Source of the DNA: Bacilli bacterium
Lineage (GTDB): Bacteria; Bacillota_I; Bacilli_A; RF39; UBA660
Direction of reading: 5' to 3'
DNA: 64,000 nt
Assembly: GCA_017626405.1 (NCBI GenBank)
Contig: JAGAIS010000006.1
Location: forward strand, 195,100 to 259,099
How positions within the stretch are numbered: position 1 is the first letter of the stretch; the number at the start of each line of letters is the position of its first letter. Both the position numbers and the translations under genes were made by a program. Below are positions 35,359 through 44,196 of the stretch, one piece after another. The notes below the pieces were generated by a model. That model saw only the letters and a program-made list of their open reading frames with translations. It was not told the DNA's origin and searched no databases.

Positions 35359-36153
35359 TTAAGCTCTAAGCTTAAGTTCTTTTTCTCTTTCATATAAATG
35401 CTCAAAGTTTTCAACCACTTCTATTCCTGATTTTCTCATTACTTCAAAAGCAAATTCTGTTTCACAAGTTCGATCATGTCCAGGAGCATCAAAAGTACTT
35501 ACTGCACTTGCAACAACAAAAATATGCACTTTATGATTTATTTCGTCTAATAGTTTTGCAATTGTTTTAGCAAAGTCAAGTACACATAAATCTGTACATA
35601 CTCCAGCAATTACTATTTCTTTTAAATCGCGTAAATCTTCTAAGTCAATTTGCAAATCTAAATTAAGTCCTCCATTAATTGAATTCTTATAGTAGATATT
35701 TGTATTATCCTTATACTCTTCTTCAATAAATTCTGGTATTAAATCAGCTTCAGGAGTACCAATAATACAGTGAGATGGATAAGTTAAGAACTCAACAGCA
35801 TCTTCAATGTGACCCTCCATTATGAAGTTAACTAGCTCTCCTTCTTGTCTAAATTTTTCAATTAACCTTTTTTGCTCAGGCACTAGCGCATTATAATCTT
35901 TATTATGCATGTCTCCAAAATTTACAAATCCATTATTCATATCAACTATAAATAAAGCTTTAGTAAATTGCTTTTTTGTAACATCTTTCTCTTTAGCTAA
36001 TTCCTTTAAATTTCTAACATCCTGAAGTAACTCTTCAAAAATTCTCTTTTGTTCTGGATTCATCTCTCTTATTAATCTTAAGTATTCACGATAATCTCTA
36101 TTATTGTTATACTTATTTGCTCTAATAGTTCTCTTATTATCTTTTCTTTCCAT
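35359..36153 (-). CDS. pncA: isochorismatase-family nicotinamidase-like enzyme
   Basis: Likely deamidates nicotinamide to nicotinic acid. The fold motifs are present: FIVDMNNGF (catalytic Asp, near 70), EGHIEDAVEF with SHCIIGTPEADL (metal-site region), YYKNSINGG (Lys) and AGVCTDLCVLD (nucleophile Cys near 196). An extra 60-residue N-terminal helix makes it 264 residues, longer than usual PncA (about 200). The metal motif reads EGH in place of DxH, so the exact substrate is inferred from its place as first gene before pncB. Confidence 0.88.
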   Translation of the reverse strand: MERKDNKRTIRANKYNNNRDYREYLRLIREMNPEQKRIFEELLQDVRNLKELAKEKDVTKKQFTKALFIVDMNNGFVNFGDMHNKDYNALVPEQKRLIEKFRQEGELVNFIMEGHIEDAVEFLTYPSHCIIGTPEADLIPEFIEEEYKDNTNIYYKNSINGGLNLDLQIDLEDLRDLKEIVIAGVCTDLCVLDFAKTIAKLLDEINHKVHIFVVASAVSTFDAPGHDRTCETEFAFEVMRKSGIEVVENFEHLYEREKELKLRA

Positions 36154-36172
36154 TTTCTTTCCTCTTTCTTTT

Positions 36173-36199
36173 TTGTTATTAACTTTTTATTAATAACAA
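36173..36199. promoter_or_regulatory. 27-base inverted repeat, candidate NrtR operator 2
   Basis: Perfect 10-base arms TTGTTATTAA and TTAATAACAA flank 7 bases. The inner core TTATTAA-7-TTAATAA equals that of the second repeat at 36234-36254, whose centre is 58 bases away. It lies in the leader of the NAD operon, downstream of the promoter. Confidence 0.65.
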
Positions 36200-36213
36200 T
36201 TCTTATAATAATT

Positions 36214-36233
36214 CAAGAACATTTTTGTTCTTG
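36214..36233. promoter_or_regulatory. 20-base inverted repeat, third palindrome of the NAD promoter
   Basis: CAAGAAC-6-GTTCTTG sits between the two AT-rich operators. It has a different core, so it may bind another factor or be an RNA hairpin in the leader. Confidence 0.5.
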
Positions 36234-36254
36234 TTATTAACATTATATTAATAA
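36234..36254. promoter_or_regulatory. candidate NrtR operator 1 over the -10 element
   Basis: TTATTAA-7-TTAATAA. The -10 TATAAT of the NAD operon promoter lies inside the 7-base centre (36242-36247), so binding would block RNA polymerase. The assignment to NrtR is inferred from the nrtR gene in the cluster. Confidence 0.65.
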
Positions 36255-36270
36255 GATATTATTTTGTCAA
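36242..36270 (-). promoter_or_regulatory. consensus promoter TTGACA-17-TATAAT of the NAD operon
   Basis: -35 at 36265-36270, -10 at 36242-36247, on the minus strand; both hexamers are perfect. The leader of about 82 bases carries two further palindromes before the first gene at 36153. Confidence 0.9.
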
Positions 36271-36319
36271 CACTCTTTTTAACATTTTTTTAAAAAGATA
36301 TAAATTCACCTATTCAAAT

Positions 36320-36348
36320 TCGACAATGATTAATAAATTTGCTATAAT
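36320..36348 (+). promoter_or_regulatory. promoter TCGACA-17-TATAAT, divergent to the NAD operon
   Basis: -35 at 36320-36325 and -10 at 36343-36348, plus strand, 27 bases before the methyltransferase-like gene. It is about 50 bases from the NAD operon promoter on the other strand. Confidence 0.75.
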
Positions 36349-36374
36349 ACATACTATGTTTTAAGGGGATTTAT

Positions 36375-37280
36375 ATGGGAATAAATATGGAAATAGTAAA
36401 AAGTGAATTGAAAAGACTTGGTGAACTAGAAAGTAATTTTGGTGAATACAGTAAAGTATATCTCAATACTACAGAAAACATAAGTGGTATTATGTCCAAT
36501 ATGGATATAAAAGATAAAAGTGTATTAACCGTTGCCGGTTCTGGAGATCAAGCAATCAACGCCTATCTAAACGGTGCTAAAAGTGTTAGTATATTCGACG
36601 TTAATCCCCTATCTTTTATCATGACTGATTTAAAAATAACGGGGGCTAGAAAACTAAGTCACAGCGAGTTTTGTGATTACTTCATTCCCGTATGTGGGCG
36701 TTTGTTAGATTATCATATATTCAATAAATTGAGTAATTATCTATGTGAAGATACAGCTATCTACTTCGACTATCTATATCATACCTACACAATTCAAGAG
36801 ATATTTAATAAGACAATGTATCGCTTCTATACTAATGTATCTAAACTACACGATATGAATGACTATTTAAAAAGAGATAATTTTGAAAAATTACCAGCAA
36901 TACTAGAGGGAAAAAGTCCAACACCAATAAAGGCAAATCTAACTGAACTTAAAGATAAGTTAGAAGGAACATACGATGCTATATTACTTTCCAACATAAG
37001 CGATTCAATTGATAATATTTGGGATACTAATACGCTTAGATGTTACAAGAGATTTATTCATACTTTAAGTAAAAGACTAAATAATGGTGGAATAATCCAA
37101 TGTGGATATATTTATTCGAAATATAGCACTCAAGCGCAAACACCAATAATCGTCAATAGAGAAAAACGCGAAAAGATATTTACTAAAGATGAATTTAGAG
37201 AATGTAATGTTGAAACTTTTGTCAATGCATCTCCATACGACGATACAGTTATTTACTACGAAAAGAAAAGAAGAAATTAA
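36375..37280 (+). CDS. SAM-dependent methyltransferase-like protein (DUF3419-like)
   Basis: The 301-residue protein has a Rossmann-like start: KSVLTVAGSGDQAINAYLNGAKSVSIFDVNP, shown here by its motif I (VAGSGDQ) and the acidic strand end (FDVNP), near 56-80. The YDAILLSNISDSID region fits motif III and NGGIIQCGYIY fits a later strand. It resembles DUF3419/BtaA-type enzymes that transfer an aminocarboxypropyl or methyl group. AAGGGGA site. The reaction and substrate are not known. It is divergent to the NAD operon and shares its upstream region. Confidence 0.7.
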   Translation: MGINMEIVKSELKRLGELESNFGEYSKVYLNTTENISGIMSNMDIKDKSVLTVAGSGDQAINAYLNGAKSVSIFDVNPLSFIMTDLKITGARKLSHSEFCDYFIPVCGRLLDYHIFNKLSNYLCEDTAIYFDYLYHTYTIQEIFNKTMYRFYTNVSKLHDMNDYLKRDNFEKLPAILEGKSPTPIKANLTELKDKLEGTYDAILLSNISDSIDNIWDTNTLRCYKRFIHTLSKRLNNGGIIQCGYIYSKYSTQAQTPIIVNREKREKIFTKDEFRECNVETFVNASPYDDTVIYYEKKRRN

Positions 37281-37299
37281 CGTTTCTTCTTATTTTTTT
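37266..37299 (+). terminator. intrinsic terminator
   Basis: AAGAAGAAA and TTTCTTCTT arms with a 6-base loop, then ATTTTTTT. It overlaps the stop of the convergent YetF gene. Confidence 0.85.
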
Positions 37300-37916
37300 A
37301 TTACATATAATACCTTTTTATTATAAAACGCATATAGAACATCTTTTAATTTCATATGTTGATTATCTAAACATTCCATCAACCATGATTCACTTTTATT
37401 AATACTCACAAGTACATCTATATTAATTATCCCATCTATTATTATCGGAAGTGGAGTATCGATCTTATCATCTTTTTTAAATATTGATAGTTTTCCATTA
37501 TTTTCTAAAATAGCATAGTTTACATCTTTAATATTAGAAATACTATTTTGTCTAAGTTGCAATAACAAATCATCTAAAGTATATCTTTGTCTCAGCATTT
37601 CTTTTACATTTAATTTTCCTTTATTTATTATTAAACTAGGTTTGCCATCCATAAGTGTCCTAACACCATTACATTTTAGTCCTATATAGGAAGATAGTAT
37701 TTCAAAGAAAACGAGCACTAGTATAGGTAAGACAGTAAGTATCATCTTCTCATCGCGATTTTCAATGCTAATTGCAACCAATTCAGCTATAAGTATCGAA
37801 ATAGTAAGATCACTTATCTGTAACTGACCAATCTCTCTCTTCCCCATTATACGATAACAAAAAAGGATTAAAAAATAGAAAAGAATTGTTCTCAATATTA
37901 CAATATATATATCCAT
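37290..37916 (-). CDS. YetF/DUF421 family membrane protein
   Basis: The 208-residue protein has three N-terminal helices (first MDIYIVILRTILFYFLILF) with the family motif FCYRIMGKREIGQLQISDL. A cytoplasmic domain follows, with GVRTLMDGKPSLIINKGKL and QRYTLDDLLLQLRQ. These are diagnostic of YetF-type proteins, linked to spore and stress roles in Bacillus. ATG at 37916 follows AGGTGATA. Confidence 0.9.
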   Translation of the reverse strand: MDIYIVILRTILFYFLILFCYRIMGKREIGQLQISDLTISILIAELVAISIENRDEKMILTVLPILVLVFFEILSSYIGLKCNGVRTLMDGKPSLIINKGKLNVKEMLRQRYTLDDLLLQLRQNSISNIKDVNYAILENNGKLSIFKKDDKIDTPLPIIIDGIINIDVLVSINKSESWLMECLDNQHMKLKDVLYAFYNKKVLYVIKK

Positions 37917-37961
37917 AGTATCACCTACTATATAAATGGGCAATATTAATTTTTTTTATTC

Positions 37962-37993
37962 AAAAAAAATAGATACTTTTAAAATATCTATTC
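37962..37993 (-). terminator. intrinsic terminator
   Basis: AATAGATA and TATCTATT arms (37968-37975 and 37985-37992) with a T run on the minus strand, next to the stop at 37988. Confidence 0.7.
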
Positions 37994-39037
37994 TATTTCT
38001 CCAATAATATTGTTGTAGTAGCTCAAACAAGATTCTTTTGTTTCAGGAATATATGTTACACGATAAAGAATTAAATTTTTATTCTTTACTGTCGCATTAT
38101 AAATAACTTCTTTAGTATTTTCAACGATTGTTATACGATACCAATTATTTTTTCCGTCTACTTGAGTTATATTATTATTTAATTCATGATAGTACTTTGC
38201 TAATCCTTTAATAAATGATTTAGCATTAGTATTATAGTCGAGAACATTAACTTCCATCTTACACTTTGGAACTATTTCATTTTCGCCATATAAATAAGCT
38301 ATATTATTACTTTTACTAATATTATTAAAATCAACGAGATTTGGAAAACTTACTATTTCACTGATAGCAACATCTCTAACTTTCAATACTCCATCATATT
38401 TAAATGTATCGATAATAATTTCCGTATCGTTAACTTTAGGTTTCTCATCAGGAACCAAAATATATTTATTTATGTATTCCATAGATACATCATAAAGGCA
38501 AAAGAAAGTTAATATAGCAGATACTATGCCCACAACTGAAGACACTAGTATGTCAGTTCCACCCTTTCTAATGAGTATATCTTTTAAATTGTTCTTGTCC
38601 TTTGAACGATATTCGACGATTTTGGCACCTACATAATTGACATAACTTTGATTAGCTACAAATCCACAAATAATATGAGATATAAGAATGACTGCTAGAG
38701 TAATAAATATGTGAACATTTAGTAGAGGTAGAAGAATTAAGAATATTAAATTGATAACTGTCCAAGCAGCTCCAAGTACATAACACTTGCGATATAAAAG
38801 ATAAATTCCGCAAAGAAAAAATGCTGCATAGTTAAATCTTTTTTGTGTTATCAATTCATAATTGCTACCAATAAACAATCTAAAATACTTTTCATCTTTA
38901 ACATCTAAAAAGTAAGGATTATCATAAACTGTCTCTTGATGTTCTTCTTCAACTTCTTGAACTTCCTCTAACTTATTATCATCAGGAACTAACAAATTAT
39001 CGACAATAAACTTATTTTGATCATTATTACTACTCAT
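37988..39037 (-). CDS. DUF2628-like membrane protein
   Basis: A soluble acidic N-terminus (1-55) is followed by KRFNYAAFFLCGIYLLYRKCYVLGAAW, given here as its key segment FNYAAFF..GIYLLYRK, typical of DUF2628. Four to five helices lie between 70 and 175. The C-terminal 160 residues form a likely outer domain with no recognised family. ATG at 39037 follows AGGTGA. It is a single gene ending in a terminator, upstream of YetF. Confidence 0.7.
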   Translation of the reverse strand: MSSNNDQNKFIVDNLLVPDDNKLEEVQEVEEEHQETVYDNPYFLDVKDEKYFRLFIGSNYELITQKRFNYAAFFLCGIYLLYRKCYVLGAAWTVINLIFLILLPLLNVHIFITLAVILISHIICGFVANQSYVNYVGAKIVEYRSKDKNNLKDILIRKGGTDILVSSVVGIVSAILTFFCLYDVSMEYINKYILVPDEKPKVNDTEIIIDTFKYDGVLKVRDVAISEIVSFPNLVDFNNISKSNNIAYLYGENEIVPKCKMEVNVLDYNTNAKSFIKGLAKYYHELNNNITQVDGKNNWYRITIVENTKEVIYNATVKNKNLILYRVTYIPETKESCLSYYNNIIGEIE

Positions 39038-39091
39038 ACTATTCACCTAATACAATTTTAATATATTTTTTTATAATCAGATTTAATTATT

Positions 39092-39120
39092 AAAAAAAGA
39101 TGTGTAAATTAACACATCTC
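39092..39120 (-). terminator. intrinsic terminator of thrS
   Basis: AGATGTGT and ACACATCT arms with a 6-base loop, followed by TTTTTTT on the minus strand. Confidence 0.85.
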
Positions 39121-40875
39121 TAAATCGCGATTATCACGTTTATTAACGATAAATTCAATAAATTCATCAAGACTCATCGTAACTTTTTCTTCACTTCCAT
39201 AGAATCTTAATGTAACAGATTCATTATCTCTTTCATCATTACCTAATACAAGGGAAACAGGTACTTTCTTCATTTGGTTCTCTCTCATGCGATATCCAAG
39301 TTTCTCTTCACTTGCATTTAATTCAACACGAATATTCTTTTCATTCAATATACTTTCAACTTTTTTAGCATATTCTAAATGATATTCATTATTTACAGGT
39401 AAAATACTAACTTGTACTGGACTTAACCACAATGGAAGTGCTCCTTTTCTCTCTTCTAAGTAATAAGCAAAGAAACGATCAATACTGCCAAATACAGCAC
39501 GGTGAATTACGACTGGACATTTCTTTTCCCCATTCTTATCAACATAAGTTAGATTAAATTTAGATGGTAAACAGAAGTCAAGTTGGCAAGTAGACAAAGT
39601 ATATTCATTACCTACGGCAGGTTTAACTTGAACATCAAGTTTAGGTCCATAGAATGCAGCTTCACCAATTTTTTCAATGTAAGGCATGCCGATTGAATCA
39701 AGAACACTTCTTAATTTATCTTCGGCCATATTCCACATTTCATCATCAGGATGATACTTCTTAGTATTATTTGGATCTCTTAAAGATAACTCAAAGTGGA
39801 AATCTTTTATACCAAGTTCCTTATAGCAATCAAGTATTAGATTGACAACAATCTTAAACTCCGATTCAATTTGTTCAGGAGTTACAAATAGATGGGCATC
39901 GTTTTGACAGAAAGCTCTAACGCGCTCAATTCCCTTTAAAGCACCACTAGCCTCATATCTGCAATCTCTTGCGATCTCTCCAATACGAAGTGGTAAATCG
40001 CGATAAGAATGGATATCATTAGCATAGATCATCATGTGATGTGGACAGTTCATTGGACGAAGTACAAACTCTTCTCCATCAACTTCCATCTTAGGAAACA
40101 TACTATCTTGATAGTGATCCCAGTGACCCGAAGTCTTATATAGTTCAACATTTCCTAATGGTGGAGTTAAAACATGCTTATATCCTAACTTTTTCTCTTT
40201 TCCCTTAATATAGTTTTCTAATTCTTCCCAAACTATATAGCCATTAGGTAAATACATTGGCAACCCCTTACCTACTAAATCATTCATCATAAAAAGTCCT
40301 AAATCTTTTCCAAGTTTTCTATGATCTCTTAATTTGGCATCTTCTAGATCTTGTAAGTATGCATTTAATTCTTCTTCTGTTGGGAAACAAACACCATAAA
40401 TTCTCTGTAAGACTTTATTGTTTGAATCTCCTTTCCAGTAAGCTCCACTAAATTTAATTAATTTAAAATATTTACATTCCTTAACTGTATCGACATGAGG
40501 TCCTCTACAAAGATCAGTAAAATCACCTTGTGAATAAGTAGATATTATTGTATCTTCTTCATCCATTCTTTCGATTAAATCAATCTTATATGGATCGTCC
40601 TTAAATTGCTCTAGAGCTTCTTCTTTACTTATTTCATTTCTGATGATTCTCTTTCCATCCTTAGCAATTTTTTTCATTTCTCGCTCAATATTGGCAATGT
40701 CTTCATCATTGATAACTCTATCTCCCAAATCCATATCGTAGTAGAACCCCGTTTCAATAACTGGGCCAACCCAAAATTTAGCATCGGGCATTAAATGCTT
40801 TACAGCTTGTGCCATCATATGAGCACAACTATGATTCAATTTGTTTAAATATTCATCCTCTTTAAAATTAACCAT
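39109..40875 (-). CDS. thrS: threonine-tRNA ligase
   Basis: Charges tRNA-Thr. The 588-residue protein starts at the editing domain (SCAHMMAQAVKHLMPD with the H..AH motif). The class II core has FVLRPMNCPHHM (near 272), RIGEIARDCRYEASG and FCLPSKFN, and the anticodon domain is C-terminal. The usual N-terminal TGS domain (about 60 residues) is absent, as in a subset of compact or archaeal-like forms. A T-box leader for threonine lies upstream. RBS AGAGGAG. Confidence 0.96.
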   Translation of the reverse strand: MVNFKEDEYLNKLNHSCAHMMAQAVKHLMPDAKFWVGPVIETGFYYDMDLGDRVINDEDIANIEREMKKIAKDGKRIIRNEISKEEALEQFKDDPYKIDLIERMDEEDTIISTYSQGDFTDLCRGPHVDTVKECKYFKLIKFSGAYWKGDSNNKVLQRIYGVCFPTEEELNAYLQDLEDAKLRDHRKLGKDLGLFMMNDLVGKGLPMYLPNGYIVWEELENYIKGKEKKLGYKHVLTPPLGNVELYKTSGHWDHYQDSMFPKMEVDGEEFVLRPMNCPHHMMIYANDIHSYRDLPLRIGEIARDCRYEASGALKGIERVRAFCQNDAHLFVTPEQIESEFKIVVNLILDCYKELGIKDFHFELSLRDPNNTKKYHPDDEMWNMAEDKLRSVLDSIGMPYIEKIGEAAFYGPKLDVQVKPAVGNEYTLSTCQLDFCLPSKFNLTYVDKNGEKKCPVVIHRAVFGSIDRFFAYYLEERKGALPLWLSPVQVSILPVNNEYHLEYAKKVESILNEKNIRVELNASEEKLGYRMRENQMKKVPVSLVLGNDERDNESVTLRFYGSEEKVTMSLDEFIEFIVNKRDNRDLEMC

Positions 40876-40904
40876 TTTATCTCCTCTTTCTAAATATTAT
40901 TAAA

Positions 40905-41100
40905 ATAAAAAAAGAATGATACTTAGGAGTGCATAAAGCACGGTACCATCCTCTATTTAACTTAATTTTGATAACGGAATTATCCGGAGTTTATTAACTC
41001 TCTCAAAAGGTAGTAATTATTAATTTCATTTATCTACTTGCACCATCCGTAGACTCTCTTTAAAAATCCATTAATAATCATGTCCTTTATCAGCGATTTC
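40905..41100 (-). promoter_or_regulatory. T-box riboswitch (threonine) upstream of thrS
   Basis: On the minus strand the leader contains a stem I region with AGAGAGTC, then an ACTACC specifier region (ACC at 41009-41011, a Thr codon), and the T-box core AGGATGGTACCGTGC (40938-40952). A terminator hairpin with TTTTTTT (40906-40913) follows. Uncharged tRNA-Thr would favour the antiterminator. The 334 bases between thrS and srtB otherwise hold only the short srtB leader. Confidence 0.92.
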
Positions 41101-41209
41101 ATCCATATAATAACACTTTTAATATATGATGTCAATTGAGATAATCAAATAAGATAGTAATAGAATTAATTGACTTAATATGTTATTATTAAAATAAGGA
41201 GTGAGTGTC

Positions 41210-42832
41210 ATGAATAGTAACATAGTATTTAAATTATCACAAAATACAATATCTATCTCAGAGATAAAAAAAGAAGTGGATTATAAAAGTTTAAATAACA
41301 CTAATGTTATTAATGTGAAAGAATTAAAATTCTCGATCGAATATATTCGTGAAAACTTTGAACTAGTTTCGTCTTTTCTAAATGTAATTATAATAAAAAA
41401 AGATATCAAAACAGCAATTATCAATAATATGGATATTGCTCTCATAAGCATCGATTTAATTAATTCTTTAGAACACATCGAATCAGTTATATTTAAACCT
41501 GATAAGAAAGTAAGTTATGACTTATTCTTAAAACTATTAGATAGTAGATTTTTAAAATCCGTTGAATGCTTCGATATGTCTCACTTTCTTATTGAAAGAT
41601 TAGATGTAAACAAAAGACTAATAGTAAAAACGAGAAATAAGATTAGTAATCCTACTCCATTCTCGATTATTAATAATTTAGATAGTTATTCAGACATCTA
41701 TTATAAAAAAGTTTTAGTAATACAAAAGAGTTTTACTAAAGATGAATTAGATGAATTGAAAGCTTTCATTTCAATGAATAATCGTTTGAAAGTTATAAAA
41801 CTAGTAAAATACTCCAATGAGATACTAACAACTATTATTAATGAATTAAAAGATAATAATAAAAGAAATATCCTTATTCAAATATATGAAAAGGACAATG
41901 ACTTAAATACAATATTTAATTCAGTAAATTATATTAAGAAAAAAGAAAAGAATTACTTAGAGAAAAACAATATTAGATTTAAATTAGATTATTCAAAAGA
42001 ATATAAGAGTAAAAACTTCTTTAAGCAAATAAATTTTAAAATGTTTGCTACATTAGTTGGAATGTCTATTATATTGAGTTTATTAATTGTTGGATTAAAT
42101 TATTATCAAATGCAACTAGATCGTGAAAAGATAAACGATACAATTGATGAAATCGACGATATTTTAGAAAGTGCTATTACAACAACTACTAAAACTACTA
42201 AGAATGACATCCAAGAAAACACTACTACTACATCAAAACCACTCGATCCTGTATATCTTGCCAACTATGAACAAGTATTCGACTCTCTATTAAAAATAAA
42301 TAAAGATACTGTTGCTTGGATCTATGTAAAAAATACTAAGATTAATTATCCTGTAGTTCAAAGTACGAGAAATAACTATTATCTATGGCGAGACTTCAAT
42401 AAGAAGCGAAATAACTACGGATGGATATTTATGGATTATCGAAACGATCCAAATGATTTAGATCAGAACACAATAATATATGGTCATAATGTTAAAGAAG
42501 GTATCATGTTCGGAACAATGCGTACAATGATGAATCCTAGTTGGTATAATAAAGAGGATAATAGATTGATAACTTTCAATACTATAGATAAAAAAATGCA
42601 ATGGCTAATGTTTTCAACTTATCGCATATCAGCTACTGAAGATTATCTAAGGACAAACTTTAACAGTGAAGAAGAATTTATGGAATTCATCAATTTAATA
42701 AAATCGCGAAGCAAAAAAGATTTTAAAGTCGATATCAAACCTACTGATAAAATCTTAACAATGCAAACATGTTCGTCTAATAATACGAGAAATGTCGTAC
42801 ATGCTGTATTAGTTAGCGTCGAAGAAAATTAA
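41210..42832 (+). CDS. class B-type sortase fused to a large N-terminal cytoplasmic domain
   Basis: The C-terminal 240 residues are a sortase: NKDTVAWIYVKNTKINYPVVQ, YGHNVKEG (catalytic His), MQTCSSNNTRNVVHAVL (Cys and Arg). It resembles class B by its long N-terminal helix region. In front lie a membrane helix (about 281-300) and 275 residues with no signal peptide and no recognised domain. That part is rich in Ile/Leu/Asn with loosely repeating blocks. ATG at 41210 has AGGAG 8 bases upstream; GTG at 41201 is inside the site. The cytoplasmic location of the extra domain is inferred from topology. A neighbouring adhesin is the likely client of this or the other sortase. Confidence 0.88.
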   Translation: MNSNIVFKLSQNTISISEIKKEVDYKSLNNTNVINVKELKFSIEYIRENFELVSSFLNVIIIKKDIKTAIINNMDIALISIDLINSLEHIESVIFKPDKKVSYDLFLKLLDSRFLKSVECFDMSHFLIERLDVNKRLIVKTRNKISNPTPFSIINNLDSYSDIYYKKVLVIQKSFTKDELDELKAFISMNNRLKVIKLVKYSNEILTTIINELKDNNKRNILIQIYEKDNDLNTIFNSVNYIKKKEKNYLEKNNIRFKLDYSKEYKSKNFFKQINFKMFATLVGMSIILSLLIVGLNYYQMQLDREKINDTIDEIDDILESAITTTTKTTKNDIQENTTTTSKPLDPVYLANYEQVFDSLLKINKDTVAWIYVKNTKINYPVVQSTRNNYYLWRDFNKKRNNYGWIFMDYRNDPNDLDQNTIIYGHNVKEGIMFGTMRTMMNPSWYNKEDNRLITFNTIDKKMQWLMFSTYRISATEDYLRTNFNSEEEFMEFINLIKSRSKKDFKVDIKPTDKILTMQTCSSNNTRNVVHAVLVSVEEN

Positions 42833-42866
42833 AAAAAGAACTTAACTTCAACTAAGTTCTTTTTAT
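42833..42866. terminator. bidirectional intrinsic terminator between sortase operons
   Basis: AAAGAACTTA and TAAGTTCTTT arms with an 8-base loop; A/T runs flank both sides and serve both convergent units. Confidence 0.85.
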
Positions 42867-43543
42867 ATTTGTTTTAATTTAGGAAGTTCCAATTCATTAT
42901 CATTATTAATAACTTCTTTTTTGCTTGGTAATGTTACTGTAACTAATTGCTCTTTTTCTTCTACTTCTGTTTGATTGATTCCCGCAATTATTATCTTATC
43001 AATTTTATATACTGATAATCCAACAATCCATGTAACGAATAATCCCATCGCAAGTTCATACAAACTCATCAATATTGGATTAGTGAATACTGAGAACTCA
43101 TCAAAAGGTATATTATTTGTATTTATATATTCGATTATGCATAGAAATAAGAATGATATAGTAATTGGGAATGCTGAATTAATTAATTTTAATAACCAAT
43201 GACTCTTCTTATTAATTAAAGTAATAGCCATAATAATTAATGATATTATCATAACTCCCATAAATTCTAATGTCGTTGGAAAATAAATCAATTCAATAAA
43301 TCTAGTAGAAACATTATTTATAAATGTAATAACTGTTTCTGAATAATTACTAATATAAAAACCAAATACTATCAAACTTGCAATTGCACTAGTTCTATTA
43401 ACTATTCTTTTATCCATTAATCTTCTAAAGATAAATGAAATAATCAATATTGCAAGTTCAAGAATTAATAGTATAAATACTTTTGATTGCATTAGAGAAT
43501 CAAAGGCATATTTTATTATTTCTAATATACTTAATTCTGGCAT
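42863..43543 (-). CDS. polytopic membrane protein linked to sortase genes
   Basis: The 226-residue protein has about six membrane helices and a polar C-terminal tail (EVEEKEQLVTVTLPSKKE). No family is recognised. It lies two bases after the sortase gene and ends in the shared terminator, so it belongs to the adhesin-sortase operon. It may help wall anchoring or export, by position only. Confidence 0.65.
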   Translation of the reverse strand: MPELSILEIIKYAFDSLMQSKVFILLILELAILIISFIFRRLMDKRIVNRTSAIASLIVFGFYISNYSETVITFINNVSTRFIELIYFPTTLEFMGVMIISLIIMAITLINKKSHWLLKLINSAFPITISFLFLCIIEYINTNNIPFDEFSVFTNPILMSLYELAMGLFVTWIVGLSVYKIDKIIIAGINQTEVEEKEQLVTVTLPSKKEVINNDNELELPKLKQI

Positions 43544-43545
43544 TT

Positions 43546-44196
43546 CTATTCCTCCCTACTAACACTTACTAATTCATAATTGAATATTTTCTGTGTCTTT
43601 TTATCTGTCTTATTACAAGTTATCAATGTTAAACAACTTGCATCGGCATTTCTTTTTATTGTTAACATGCCATCTTTAGGTTCATCATAAGTATTTTTAA
43701 GTTCATACTTATAAACTCTATTATTATAGGTTACATAGGCATAAGAACCAATACTCACATTAAGTAGTTTATCAAAAAATGATACTGAACTATTTCCACG
43801 ATGAGCAGCTAATATCAAATTGCCCTTTTCTACATCAGGCATTGTTGAACCTTCTATTAACATAACATTATATTTAACTGAATTGTATTTTGAATCCAAG
43901 GATACAAATCCACGCTTTATATTAGCATCGGGAACACTTAAATATCCAATATAGTTATCTAATTTATCATCTTCTACTTTCGTAGTAGTTGGTTCTTCAT
44001 TCACTATATCGGGAACAATAATCTCTTCTAACTCTTCTTCTATTCTTATCTGTTGCTCCATTAATCTAATATTCTGATAATTAAATACATTGTGTTTAAT
44101 TGATTCAAAATAATTAAATAATATGAGACCAACACCTAATAGAATTAAAAGAATACTAAGGGTTATCTTAGCATTCTTTGATAGTCTTTTTAACAC
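43546..44196 (-). CDS. sortase, housekeeping or class D-like
   Basis: The 216-residue protein has one N-terminal helix (about 10-28) and a sortase barrel: YIGYLSVPDANIKRGFV, LAAHRGNSSV (catalytic His) and LTLITCNKTDKKTQKIF (Cys in TLITC). The Arg expected after the Cys (about ten residues on) is Lys here (TQKIF). It overlaps the adhesin gene by 29 bases, a strong sign that it anchors this adhesin. RBS lies inside the adhesin gene. Confidence 0.88.
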   Translation of the reverse strand: MLKRLSKNAKITLSILLILLGVGLILFNYFESIKHNVFNYQNIRLMEQQIRIEEELEEIIVPDIVNEEPTTTKVEDDKLDNYIGYLSVPDANIKRGFVSLDSKYNSVKYNVMLIEGSTMPDVEKGNLILAAHRGNSSVSFFDKLLNVSIGSYAYVTYNNRVYKYELKNTYDEPKDGMLTIKRNADASCLTLITCNKTDKKTQKIFNYELVSVSREE

